Part shown: positions 1 to 7,493 of the stretch, in pieces
Layout of the letters: each line of letters starts with the position of its first letter
Numbering within the stretch: the stretch's first letter is position 1
Assembly (NCBI GenBank): GCA_012515455.1
Contig: JAAYYJ010000056.1
Location: 1 to 33,360, forward strand
DNA: 33,360 nucleotides
Origin: Oligosphaeraceae bacterium
GTDB taxonomy: Bacteria > Verrucomicrobiota > Lentisphaeria > Oligosphaerales > Oligosphaeraceae
Direction: 5' to 3'
Translations under genes and position numbers: made by a program
Notes under the pieces: model-generated
Database searches by the model: none
Seen by the model: only the letters and a program-made list of their open reading frames with translations
What the model was told of the DNA's origin: nothing

Positions 1-1602
1 CAGCGCCTGGATGAATTCAACCGCCTGGGAGAGCCGCAGAATGACATCTTCCGCATTCATCCCCTGCTGCAGCCGCTGCTGAATGCCCTGACCGGCGACG
101 TCGTCAAGGTTGAACACGCGAAGGAATGGCATGAACAGCTGGAGCGCATGGAGAAGGCGATGCAGCTCAATCCCAAGGTCCCCAAGAAATTCCAGGGCAC
201 TTTGCGGCAATATCAGGTCGATGGCTTTGTCTGGATGAGCCGCCTGGACGGGTTTGGCGCCGGGGCCTGCCTGGCTGATGACATGGGCCTGGGCAAGACT
301 ATCCAGGCCATCGCTTTTATCCTCAGTAAAGCCGCAGAAGGCCCAGCCCTGGTCATCGCTCCGACCTCGGTCTGCGCTAACTGGCAGGCGGAGTTCGCCA
401 AATTCGCCCCCGATTTGCAGATTGTGACCCTGGGCAGCAACGAACGGCGTGAGACCCTGGCCGGCATGGGGCCGCACTCGGTGCTGGTGACCAGCTACGG
501 ATTGCTGCAGAGCGAGAACGAGGAATTCGCCAAGATCAACTGGCGGGTCGCGGTGCTGGACGAGGCCCAGGCAATCAAGAATTGCCACGCCAAACGCTCG
601 CGGGCGGCGTTGAACATCAATGCCGCCTTCCGGCTGGTGACCACCGGCACGCCAGTTGAGAACAACCTGAATGAACTCTGGTCGGTCTTCCAGTTCATCA
701 ATCCCGGGCTGCTGGGCTCGCGTGAACTTTTCCAGCAGCGCTTCGCCATTCCCATTGAGCGCGAGGACAACCGCGAAGCGTTGCAGCGTCTGAGCAATCT
801 GATCAAGCCCTTCCTGCTGCGCCGTCGGAAGGACCAGGTCCTGCTCGAGCTGCCGCCGAAGACTGACATCAATCATATCGTGGAATTGTCACCGGAAGAA
901 CGGCAGTTCTATGATGCGTTGCGCCGGGAAATTCTGGCTGAGCTCGAGGATCACCAGGATGGCGAAGGGCAGATGCGCATCCGGGTCCTGGCCGGCATCA
1001 CCAAACTGCGCCTGGCGACCTGTCATCCCAGGCTGGCCGGCGCCGGGCCGGAAGTCCCGGCCGCCAAGCTGGAGACCTTTCTGGAATTGCTGGAAGAACT
1101 TTTGGACGGCGGGCACAAGACCCTGGTTTTCAGTCAGTTTGTGAAGTTTCTCAGCATTGTCCGGGAGGCCCTGGATGAACGTCAAATTTCCTACCAGTAC
1201 CTGGATGGCAGCCTTTCGGCAAAAGAACGTTCGGCTGGCGTGCGCGCCTTCCAGAACGGTTCCTGTCCGGTGTTCCTGATCAGTCTGAAGGCCGGCGGTG
1301 TGGGCCTGAATTTGACCAAGGCCGATTATGTGATTCATCTTGACTCCTGGTGGAATCCCGCAGTTGAGAATCAGGCCTCCGACCGTGCGCACCGCATTGG
1401 CCAGAACAAGCCGGCGACCATCTACCACTTGCTGACTCGCAATACCATTGAGGACAAGATTCAGAATCTGCATCAGTGGAAACGCGATCTGGCGGATCAG
1501 ATCCTCAGCGGCAATGATAAGATCAGCTCGTTCAGCGTGGAAGAGCTCCTGCAGCTGCTGGCCGAGGACAGCAGCCAGGCGCAGAACGCCAGCAGCATCT
1601 GA
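1..1602 (+). CDS. SNF2-family DEAD/DEAH helicase, C-terminal part (5' end outside window)
   Basis: The reading frame is open from base 1, so the gene begins upstream and only the last 533 codons are visible; the ATG at 148 is internal. The SNF2 ATPase core is complete: Walker A DMGLGKT at 280-300, motif II DEAQ at 559-570, a GTPVENN motif near 643-666, then the second RecA lobe with SQFVKFL near 1129 and the motif VI stretch DRAHRIGQ at 1381-1404. Swi2/Snf2 proteins are ATP-driven double-stranded-DNA translocases; bacterial members (RapA/HepA-like and SWIM-containing forms) remodel protein-nucleic acid complexes, but the exact role of this subgroup is unknown. The missing N-terminus probably holds the bacterial SNF2-associated region. 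The family call is firm; cellular role is not. It ends at TGA 1600-1602 with no clear terminator. Confidence 0.93.
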   Translation, partial: QRLDEFNRLGEPQNDIFRIHPLLQPLLNALTGDVVKVEHAKEWHEQLERMEKAMQLNPKVPKKFQGTLRQYQVDGFVWMSRLDGFGAGACLADDMGLGKTIQAIAFILSKAAEGPALVIAPTSVCANWQAEFAKFAPDLQIVTLGSNERRETLAGMGPHSVLVTSYGLLQSENEEFAKINWRVAVLDEAQAIKNCHAKRSRAALNINAAFRLVTTGTPVENNLNELWSVFQFINPGLLGSRELFQQRFAIPIEREDNREALQRLSNLIKPFLLRRRKDQVLLELPPKTDINHIVELSPEERQFYDALRREILAELEDHQDGEGQMRIRVLAGITKLRLATCHPRLAGAGPEVPAAKLETFLELLEELLDGGHKTLVFSQFVKFLSIVREALDERQISYQYLDGSLSAKERSAGVRAFQNGSCPVFLISLKAGGVGLNLTKADYVIHLDSWWNPAVENQASDRAHRIGQNKPATIYHLLTRNTIEDKIQNLHQWKRDLADQILSGNDKISSFSVEELLQLLAEDSSQAQNASSI

Positions 1603-1661
1603 GTCCCGGAGTCCCGCGTCCCTGCCGCTCCCGGAATTCGCTCAATTCTGTCGCCCTGGTC

Positions 1662-1689
1662 TTGACAGAAAAGCAACCCGGGCTAAATT
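1662..1689 (+). promoter_or_regulatory. sigma70-like promoter of the EamA operon
   Basis: A perfect -35 TTGACA (1662-1667) is followed by a 16-bp spacer and a -10 TAAATT (1684-1689). The predicted start is near 1696. CCCGGG lies in the spacer (1677-1682), and a perfect 10-bp palindrome CCGGGCCCGG (1694-1703) sits on the predicted start, so an operator there is possible. The promoter lies in the 220-base gap between the SNF2 gene and the transporter gene and is the only convincing signal in that gap. Confidence 0.6.
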
Positions 1690-1822
1690 TACTCCGGGCC
1701 CGGTCGCTGCATTTCCCCGCAGTGCCGCGTCGCCACCATCATCCTGCCGGCCAACCTGGTCTCCAGGCTGGGATAACCCAGTTTAGTCGTTGTCTTGGAA
1801 CAGATTTTGTGCGGAGGATGCT

Positions 1823-2782
1823 TTGGCTGGCAGCATGGCAGGATTTTGGGCTCTGTTAGCCGCCTGGGTGATTTGGGCTCTCGACTCCAGCATCGTGCGC
1901 TGGTTGGGCGATGTCCCCAGCCTGGTCTTGGCCGGAATTACCTTGACCTTCGGAGGGTTGAGCACTATCGGTCCAGGGATCATCGCCCTCCGGCGGTCGA
2001 AGGTGCATATTCCCGGGGCATACTGGCTGCTCTTCGCCTTCTATGTGGTTTTCTGCACCGCCTTGGCAGACTTGTGCTATGTGGCCGCAGTCAAAAATCT
2101 TAATCCTGGGCTGGTCAGTGTGACGCTGCGTTCCCAGCTGGTGATCGCAGTGCTGCTGGGAATCTGGATTTTACAGGAGCGGATCAGCCGTTTGACCCTG
2201 GTCGGCATTGTGGTGATAATGCTCGGCAATATCCTGATGGGATGCTACCGCTGCGGCGCCGGCCGCAGTGCCGGCCAGTCCGCGCTGCTGGGCTGGCTGC
2301 TGGCGCTACTGGCCATGCTGCTCTGGTCTGCGACGCCGGTCATTGCGAAAGTCCTGTTGCGGCGTTTTACCCCGCTAGCCCTCAGCGGGTTGCGTTTGAC
2401 GGCCGCCGGAGTACTGCTGCTGTTGCTGTCGCTGCTGGTTGACGGCCCCGGCTGCTACCGCACCCTGAACGCCCGGCAATGGTTGTTGTTTGTGCTCAAG
2501 GGCTGCATCATTTCGGGCGGAGCATTCACGCTGTACTTCTATGGCCTGCAGAGAGTAAAGGTCAGTGTCGCCTCAGCCCTGGAGCAGCTCGCGCCCATCC
2601 TGACCTTCTTTTATATCTGGCTTTTCTTCCGGGAAAGCATCAGTTTAACCGAAGCAGCGATCGTGCTGCTGATTCTCTGCGGAGCGCTGCTGGCCATTGC
2701 CGGAGATTACTGCCGACAGCGGGATAATTTTTCGGACCATCAGTCCTGTTCTTCCCCAAAACCATCAAAGCAAAGGAAATGA
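1823..2782 (+). CDS. EamA/DMT-superfamily transporter
   Basis: The protein is almost entirely hydrophobic, with about ten predicted membrane segments in two halves; the second half begins near base 2280 (LLGWLLALLAMLLWS). It matches the ten-helix EamA architecture in which two five-helix repeats form a small-molecule carrier in the inner membrane. Substrates of this family (amino acids, nucleotide sugars, metabolites) cannot be told from sequence. Start choice: the frame is open from a TTG at 1790, but GGAGG (1813-1817) lies 5 bases before a TTG at 1823; ATG 1835 is the alternative but is 17 bases from that ribosome-binding site. The stop overlaps the next gene region (ATGA at 2779-2782), so it is translationally linked to the NagB-like gene. 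A role in moving an amino-sugar or its derivative is inferred only from the two downstream genes. Confidence 0.85.
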   Translation: MAGSMAGFWALLAAWVIWALDSSIVRWLGDVPSLVLAGITLTFGGLSTIGPGIIALRRSKVHIPGAYWLLFAFYVVFCTALADLCYVAAVKNLNPGLVSVTLRSQLVIAVLLGIWILQERISRLTLVGIVVIMLGNILMGCYRCGAGRSAGQSALLGWLLALLAMLLWSATPVIAKVLLRRFTPLALSGLRLTAAGVLLLLLSLLVDGPGCYRTLNARQWLLFVLKGCIISGGAFTLYFYGLQRVKVSVASALEQLAPILTFFYIWLFFRESISLTEAAIVLLILCGALLAIAGDYCRQRDNFSDHQSCSSPKPSKQRK

Positions 2783-2784
2783 GT

Positions 2785-3717
2785 ATGAGAAAGCACAGCG
2801 TTGTCGCTCCGGATTGGTGGGATTACACCACCATCAATGATGATTTAGTGGCTGAGACCGCCAGACTGACCGTGAAGGACATGGAGAATTTGAGCCGTCC
2901 CGGTTTCAAAGTCGTAATGTATGACACCATTGAGGATTTCTACCTGGCCGAGGCCTTGGAGTATATCTCCGCCTGGAAGCAGTCCACCCCCGACAACCCC
3001 TGCGGCATCTGCGGACCGATCGGACCCACCGAACAACTGCCGCTGGTGGCCAGACTGGTCAATGCCATGGACCTGAACCTGGCCAAACTCGAAGCCCATT
3101 TCTGGGGCATGGATGAGTGGGTCCAGGACGGCAAAGCCGTCGGGGTCGATCACCCGCTCTCGTTCGCCAAATGCGACAAGGAACTCTGCTTCAATCATAT
3201 CCGTCCGGAATTGCGCATGCCGGACCGGAATATGCATTTCCCCGGCGGCGATTTGGCGGCCTACAGCCGTACTTTTGATCAATTCCGCTGCAAGCTGATG
3301 CAAGGCGGTCAGGGCGACACCAAGCACTGGGCCTTCAATGACCCCGTGAAGCGTGAGGGCAAATACGCTGACAACCCGCCAACCCCGGAACAATACCGTC
3401 AGCTGGGCACTCGTATCGTGGACTTGCATCCCATGACCGTGATGCAGAATGCGCGCACTTCCGGCGGCGGCAACATCGCCCTGGTGCCGACCCGGGCGGC
3501 CACGGTTGGTCCGCTGGAGACCTGGAAGTCGGAGAAAGTATCCATCTGGCAGGCCGGCTGCCACGACAACGCGTTCGGGATGCGTCTGACCACCCTGATG
3601 ATCAGCAAGCGCATCCCTGATGCCGCGGTACCGATGTCGCTGTTGGCCGACCATCCCAATGTCCAGTTCAACTTCTATCGCCCCGGCATTGGCAAATGCG
3701 ACGTGGAAATGCACTAG
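2785..3717 (+). CDS. NagB-like glucosamine-6-phosphate isomerase/deaminase family protein
   Basis: About 310 residues. The central stretch FWGMDEW...DHPLSF...CFNH parallels the NagB segment FNMDEY...HPxSY...FFxH, and GGQGDTKHWAFNDP parallels the NagB GGxGxDGHIAFNEP loop. Asp110, Asp178 and His181 fall where E. coli NagB has catalytic Asp72, Asp141 and His143; the position of NagB Glu148 is Asp186, and the loop has one extra residue. NagB converts glucosamine-6-P to fructose-6-P plus ammonia. This longer, divergent form may act on a related sugar phosphate, so true NagB activity is not assured. Start choice: ATG 2779 overlaps the previous stop, but AGGA at 2774-2777 sits 7 bases from ATG 2785, which is preferred. 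A PIG-L deacetylase follows 20 bases later, which fits amino-sugar metabolism. Confidence 0.8.
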   Translation: MRKHSVVAPDWWDYTTINDDLVAETARLTVKDMENLSRPGFKVVMYDTIEDFYLAEALEYISAWKQSTPDNPCGICGPIGPTEQLPLVARLVNAMDLNLAKLEAHFWGMDEWVQDGKAVGVDHPLSFAKCDKELCFNHIRPELRMPDRNMHFPGGDLAAYSRTFDQFRCKLMQGGQGDTKHWAFNDPVKREGKYADNPPTPEQYRQLGTRIVDLHPMTVMQNARTSGGGNIALVPTRAATVGPLETWKSEKVSIWQAGCHDNAFGMRLTTLMISKRIPDAAVPMSLLADHPNVQFNFYRPGIGKCDVEMH

Positions 3718-3737
3718 AGACAGGGAGATACATCTAG

Positions 3738-4520
3738 ATGAGTAAACCAGCAGTATTAGCCCTGGTGGCGCATCCCGACGACATTGAATTCATGTCTATG
3801 GGAGCAATGCTGATGTTGCAAAAGCGCGGTTGGGAAGTGCACTACATGACCATCGCCAACGGTTGCTGCGGCACCGCGGTCGATGACATTGAGACGATTT
3901 CCCGCAAACGCAAAGCCGAATGCCAGGATGCCTGCCGTCTGGCGGGGGCCATCTGGCACCCCTCTGTCTGCAATGACCTGGAAGTCTTTCACAACTGGGA
4001 CGTGATCAGCAAGGTGCTGAGCGTAATCCGGGAGGTGCGTCCCCGCATCATCTTCACCCAGTCGCTCGACGACTACATGGAAGATCATACCAACTCCTGC
4101 CGGGTGGCGGTGACCGCCGCGTTCTCCCGCGGCATGTTGAATGCCAAGTGCGACCCGCCCCGCCCGCCCATCCAGGACGATGTGACCATCTATCACAGCA
4201 CCCCACATGGACTCATGGACAGCCTGCGCCGCAAAATCGAGCCCGAGATTTTTGTCAACGTCGAACCGGTCATGGACATGAAATGGGATATGCTGGCCTG
4301 CCATAAGTCGCAGAAGGAATGGCTGGATGTCAGCCAGGGCATGGATGCATACCTGATGGTGATGAAGAATTTTGCCGCCGAGCTCGGCGAGCGCTCCGGT
4401 AAATTCAATTATGCGGAGGGCTTCCGCCGGCATTCCTGGCTGGGCTTCTCGGCGGTCGAGATCGACCCCCTGTCCGAGGCGCTGGGGCAGGATGTGATCC
4501 CCAATCCGTGCTACAGCTGA
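3738..4520 (+). CDS. PIG-L/LmbE family N-deacetylase
   Basis: 260 residues. The N-terminus carries the PIG-L zinc motif AHPDD (residues 11-15), giving His12 and Asp15, and a third metal ligand is likely His117 in EDHTNS. This is the arrangement of BshB, MshB and BC1534-type Zn-dependent deacetylases that remove acetyl from GlcNAc-containing small molecules. Most secreted polysaccharide deacetylases are a different fold; this one lacks a signal peptide and should be cytoplasmic. It lies 20 bases after the NagB-like gene, with an AGGGAGA ribosome-binding site just upstream, and is followed by an intrinsic terminator, so it is the last gene of the operon. A sequential deacetylase-then-isomerase/deaminase pathway is an inference from position. 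The substrate could also be a glycosylated thiol or cofactor. Confidence 0.88.
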   Translation: MSKPAVLALVAHPDDIEFMSMGAMLMLQKRGWEVHYMTIANGCCGTAVDDIETISRKRKAECQDACRLAGAIWHPSVCNDLEVFHNWDVISKVLSVIREVRPRIIFTQSLDDYMEDHTNSCRVAVTAAFSRGMLNAKCDPPRPPIQDDVTIYHSTPHGLMDSLRRKIEPEIFVNVEPVMDMKWDMLACHKSQKEWLDVSQGMDAYLMVMKNFAAELGERSGKFNYAEGFRRHSWLGFSAVEIDPLSEALGQDVIPNPCYS

Positions 4521-4560
4521 AGTAACTGACCGGGCTGGCGCGGCGTGGCGCCACCGGCAT

Positions 4561-4606
4561 ACGCCGTTCTGCAATCCTGACATGACTGCAGAGCGGCGTT
4601 TTCTTT
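4561..4606 (+). terminator. Rho-independent terminator after the PIG-L gene
   Basis: A 13-base left arm (4561-4573) pairs with 4587-4599 along its full length with one G-U pair, across a 13-base loop. The right arm runs straight into a T-rich tract, TTTTCTTT (4599-4606). It ends the EamA/NagB-like/PIG-L operon 40 bases after the stop codon. Confidence 0.8.
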
Positions 4607-4633
4607 GGCTGGCCCAAGCCACCATGCCCCTGA

Positions 4634-4860
4634 TCTCAGGTTGGGGCGGGCGGGTTGATCCTGGAGCACCGGGGGATCACCAGTGCATCTCCTGATGGGC
4701 ACGGGAGGCCCGCTTGCTCAAACTGAGAAGCCCAACGTAATCACGACAGGAAAGAATTGTCGCTACTGCCCGGAGAGACCAGGGCAACCATGCCTTTCCC
4801 GGAAAGCTCTTTGATTCTCCATCCTTTGACTAGGCAGGACGGCAGGACCATCAAACCCGG
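4634..4860 (+). ncRNA. Candidate structured RNA, family unknown
   Basis: There is no plausible ORF here, but a compatible nested helix set can be drawn. P1: GTTGGG 4640-4645 with CCCAAC 4731-4736. P2, continuous on the 5' side: GCGGGC 4646-4651 with GCCCGC 4708-4713. Inside P2 are two hairpins: P3, 4653-4661 with 4674-4681 (one bulged T), and P4, GTGC-ATC 4683-4689 with GAT-GCAC 4694-4702. P5 is CTCA 4717-4720 with TGAG 4724-4727. Downstream: P6 CGACA/TGTCG (4744-4748/4758-4762), P7 TGCCC/GGGCA (4767-4771/4782-4786), P8 CTTTC/GAAAG (4794-4798/4802-4806), P9 TTTGA/TCAAA (4825-4829/4851-4855). TCTCAG 4634-4639 can also pair with CTGAGA 4723-4728, competing with P5 or forming a pseudoknot. Strand is uncertain. 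I found no match to RNase P, tmRNA, SRP or the riboswitches I know. GC-rich DNA gives some helices by chance. Confidence 0.3.
4833..4848. repeat. Tandem 8-bp direct repeat
   Basis: GGCAGGAC occurs twice back to back (4833-4840 and 4841-4848), inside the region enclosed by the TTTGA/TCAAA pair of the candidate structured RNA. Function is unknown. Confidence 0.5.
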
Positions 4861-4931
4861 AGCTGCGGCGAGGTTGCGGCAGGCCTATTACGGGCTGTCC
4901 GACTGAATGAACGCTGGCTCCGCCGCAGTAG

Positions 4932-4959
4932 TTGATATTTGTTTTTGCGGCTATATATT
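4932..4959 (+). promoter_or_regulatory. Promoter of the FAD oxidase gene, flanked by a 9-bp inverted repeat
   Basis: TTGATA (4932-4937), a 16-bp spacer, then TATATT (4954-4959). CCGCCGCAG (4920-4928) and its exact reverse complement CTGCGGCGG (4964-4972) bracket the promoter, the downstream arm lying on the predicted start site; another copy of AGCTGCGGCG is at 4861-4870. The leader to ATG 5042 would be about 75 bases. Confidence 0.55.
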
Positions 4960-5041
4960 TTAGCTGCGGCGGGGGAAGTCAGTCCGGCTGTTCCGCGCCA
5001 TTGCGCGTTTTCTGTATTATCTATTTGCTGGTGCGACTATT

Positions 5042-6478
5042 ATGAATACCGCCTCCGCTGGGAAATATCGGCCCGTGTCTGCGGCTGTCATTGCTGCCCT
5101 GCAGCAGATAGTCGGCGAGGCGCAGGTGCTCTACCAGGACCAGGACCAGCTGGTGGAATTTTCCCACGACGAAATCCCCGGCACTCACTACCGGACCATG
5201 CCGGAAGCGGTGGTCTTCCCGGCTACCGCAGGCGAAGTCGCCGCGGTGGTCACACTGGCCAACCAGGAGCGCATCCCCCTGACCCCGCGGGGTGCCGGCT
5301 CGGGATTGTCCGGCGGCGCGGTGCCGGTCTACGGCGGGATTGTAGTCAGCACCAGACGCCTGAACCGGATTCTGGAAATCGACCCCGGCAATATGATGAT
5401 CACGGTTGAGCCGGGAGTGATTGCCAACGATGTCAATGAGCGTTTGCAGCCCTACGGCCTGTTCTATGCCGGCTACCCGATGAGCATGGAGACCTGCTAT
5501 ATCGGAGGCAATGTGGCGGAGAACGCCGGCGGGGGAAAGGCCGTCAAATACGGCGTGACCGCCCGTTATGTGCTGGGGCTGGAAGTAGTCCTGCCCAACG
5601 GCACGGTGGTCGAACTGGGTGGCAAGCTGATCAAGGATGTCACCGGCTACAATCTGGTGCAGCTGATGGTCGGCTCGGAGGGTACGCTGGGCATCGTGAC
5701 TAAGGTCATCCTGAAACTGTTGCCCCGGCCAAAATACCAGGCCGATCTGCTCTGTCTCTTCCGCAGCAGCGAGGAGGCAGTGGCCGCAGTGCCCAAGATC
5801 CTGACCGAATCAGGCGTCCTGCCGGCATCCCTGGAATTCATGGACCGCAGCGGCTTCCTGGAGGCCTGCCGGTATCTCAATGAGTCCCTCCCCTGTCAGG
5901 ACTGCGGCGCGATGCTGCTGATCAGCGTGGATGGCTTCGAGCAGGAGCAGGTCGAGAAGGATTACGACACCATTGGCACTTATTGCCAGAATGCCGGGGC
6001 GAGTGAAATCTATGTGGCTGACAACCGGGCGGATTCGGAACGCCTGTGGAAGATCCGCCGCAGCATCCCGGAGGCCTTCAGCCTGGCCAGCAAACTGCAG
6101 AGCGGTGAAGACGTGGTGGTGCCCCCCGCCATGATCCCCCTGGTGGCGGAGACGTTCCGCCAGATCGCAGTGAAGTACGGCGTGTCCATGCCCTGCTATG
6201 GTCACGCCGGGGACGGCAATCTGCATGCCCGCATCACCCCACCCGCGGATTGGAGCGAAGAAAAGTGGCTGCGGATTCTGCCGGATATCCTGCGGGAACT
6301 GTACGCGGTGGTCAAAAGCGCCGGGGGGAGGATTTCCGGCGAGCATGGCATTGGTCACAAGCGCAAGGACTACATGCAGTGCGTGCTCTCCCCCGAGTAT
6401 CTCGAACTGCTGCGTACGGTCAAAAAAGCCTTCGACCCCAATAACATCATGAACCCGGGCAAAATTTTCGATTGCTGA
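5042..6478 (+). CDS. glcD: FAD-linked oxidase, GlcD/D-lactate dehydrogenase type
   Basis: 478 residues, the usual size of GlcD-type 2-hydroxyacid dehydrogenases. The FAD-binding (PCMH-type) domain shows PRGAGSGLSGG (82-92), then GGNVAENAGGGKAVKYG near 158-175 and VGSEGTLGIV near 217. The C-terminal FAD-oxidase domain has YGHAGDGNLH near 386-395 and ISGEHGIGHKR near 432-442, both diagnostic of this group. It would oxidise D-lactate, glycolate or a similar hydroxyacid, passing electrons to an Fe-S partner. No GlcF-like Fe-S subunit is adjacent, so the gene may act alone or with a distant partner. The ATG at 5042 has no obvious Shine-Dalgarno sequence. The family call is firm; the substrate and therefore the symbol are provisional. 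Confidence 0.88.
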   Translation: MNTASAGKYRPVSAAVIAALQQIVGEAQVLYQDQDQLVEFSHDEIPGTHYRTMPEAVVFPATAGEVAAVVTLANQERIPLTPRGAGSGLSGGAVPVYGGIVVSTRRLNRILEIDPGNMMITVEPGVIANDVNERLQPYGLFYAGYPMSMETCYIGGNVAENAGGGKAVKYGVTARYVLGLEVVLPNGTVVELGGKLIKDVTGYNLVQLMVGSEGTLGIVTKVILKLLPRPKYQADLLCLFRSSEEAVAAVPKILTESGVLPASLEFMDRSGFLEACRYLNESLPCQDCGAMLLISVDGFEQEQVEKDYDTIGTYCQNAGASEIYVADNRADSERLWKIRRSIPEAFSLASKLQSGEDVVVPPAMIPLVAETFRQIAVKYGVSMPCYGHAGDGNLHARITPPADWSEEKWLRILPDILRELYAVVKSAGGRISGEHGIGHKRKDYMQCVLSPEYLELLRTVKKAFDPNNIMNPGKIFDC

Positions 6479-6483
6479 GCGGT

Positions 6484-6506
6484 GCGGCCGGGTGACTCCT
6501 GGCCGC
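6484..6506 (+). other. Intercistronic hairpin without T-tract
   Basis: GCGGCCGGG (6484-6492) pairs with 6498-6506 over nine base pairs (one G-U) around the 5-base loop TGACT. It starts 6 bases after the FAD oxidase stop. No run of T follows, so it is not a classical intrinsic terminator; it may stabilise an upstream mRNA end. Confidence 0.45.
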
Positions 6507-6570
6507 GGCCGCGGCGGTGTTCCAGGGCCAGCCGGTCAGCGCGGGCCTCCGGCCTGAAGCACGTTTGCGA

Positions 6571-7410
6571 ATGGATAATATGCTTAACCCCTTGCCTTTT
6601 AAATTCACCGGCGGACAGATGGTCCTGGGGGACACTCCCAGGATTATGGGCATCCTCAATGTCACGCCGGATTCGTTTTCTGACGGCGGGCACTACCAGC
6701 TGGTTGAACAGGCGGTGGATCATGCCCGGCAGATGCTGTCTCAGGGCGCCGACTTCCTGGATATCGGCGGCGAATCCACCCGGCCGGGTTACACGCCGGT
6801 GCCGGCCAAGGAGGAAATCGGCCGGGTAGTGCCGGTCATCCAAGCCATCCGGGAGTTCAGTGACTGTCCGATCAGTATCGATACCAGCAAAGCCGAGGTG
6901 GCAGAGGCTGCTCTGGCGGCTGGTGCAGTAATCATCAACGACGTCACTGCCTGGGAGGACCCGGATATGCCAGCAGTGGCCAGGAAGTTCCAGTCCGGCA
7001 CCATCCTGATGCATAATCGCCCCCTGGAAAAGAACTGCTCCACCGCAGAGGAAGTCATGCGGTATTTGCTCTCCCGCCGGGAATGGGCCTGTCAGGTCTC
7101 CGGATTGGAGCCGGAGTATTTCGTGTTCGATCCCGGCATCGGCTTTCAGAAAAATCACCCCCAGAATTTCTCGCTGCTGCGGCATTGCGGCGACCTGCGC
7201 CAGTCCGGCGCGCCGGTGCTGATCGCCATGTCGAACAAATCCTGCCTGGGGATGGCCACCGGCATTGCTGACCCCTCGCAGCGCACTTATGCGACCGTCG
7301 GGGCGGCGGTGTGCTGCCTGTTCTACGGCTGCGACATCTGGCGGGTCCACCATGTCGCAGCCAGCCGGCAGGCGCTGCAGGTGGCGCAGGCGATTATGGC
7401 CGCGGAATAA
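6571..7410 (+). CDS. folP: Dihydropteroate synthase
   Basis: DHPS joins para-aminobenzoate to dihydropterin pyrophosphate in folate synthesis. Signature 1 is clear (GILNVTPDSFSDGG), followed by DIGGESTRPGYTPV, INDVTAW, the DPGIGF segment, SNKS, and the C-terminal RVHHV, all in the order expected for the TIM barrel. The frame is open from a GTG at 6517, but that gives an atypical 18-residue extension; ATG 6571 gives 279 residues, the usual length. ATG 6580 is also possible, and no strong ribosome-binding site decides between them. cdaA and cdaR follow downstream, a folP-cdaA-cdaR order that I recall from several bacterial groups. Identity is secure. Confidence 0.94.
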   Translation: MDNMLNPLPFKFTGGQMVLGDTPRIMGILNVTPDSFSDGGHYQLVEQAVDHARQMLSQGADFLDIGGESTRPGYTPVPAKEEIGRVVPVIQAIREFSDCPISIDTSKAEVAEAALAAGAVIINDVTAWEDPDMPAVARKFQSGTILMHNRPLEKNCSTAEEVMRYLLSRREWACQVSGLEPEYFVFDPGIGFQKNHPQNFSLLRHCGDLRQSGAPVLIAMSNKSCLGMATGIADPSQRTYATVGAAVCCLFYGCDIWRVHHVAASRQALQVAQAIMAAE

Positions 7411-7493
7411 TCAAGCGCACTTAATCGGGTACCGGGGGACCGTCCCGGACGAAAGCTCAGAACCAAGGATTGCTCTGCAGGAATTGCTTCGCA

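Noticed and set aside
1603..1822. Terminator for the SNF2 gene
   Set aside because: The repeats there (CCCGG-type) lack a following T-run and are better explained as part of the promoter region.
4634..4860. Resemblance to known RNA classes (tmRNA, RNase P, SRP, TPP, glycine and c-di-GMP riboswitches)
   Set aside because: Short matches such as CTGAGA, GGAGAGACC or GGGCAACC occur, but the other required conserved segments and their order are absent, so only an unknown RNA is proposed.
4939..5409. A 156-codon frame upstream of and overlapping the FAD oxidase
   Set aside because: It starts within the promoter, and its sequence is a frame-shifted copy of the oxidase start with no motif.
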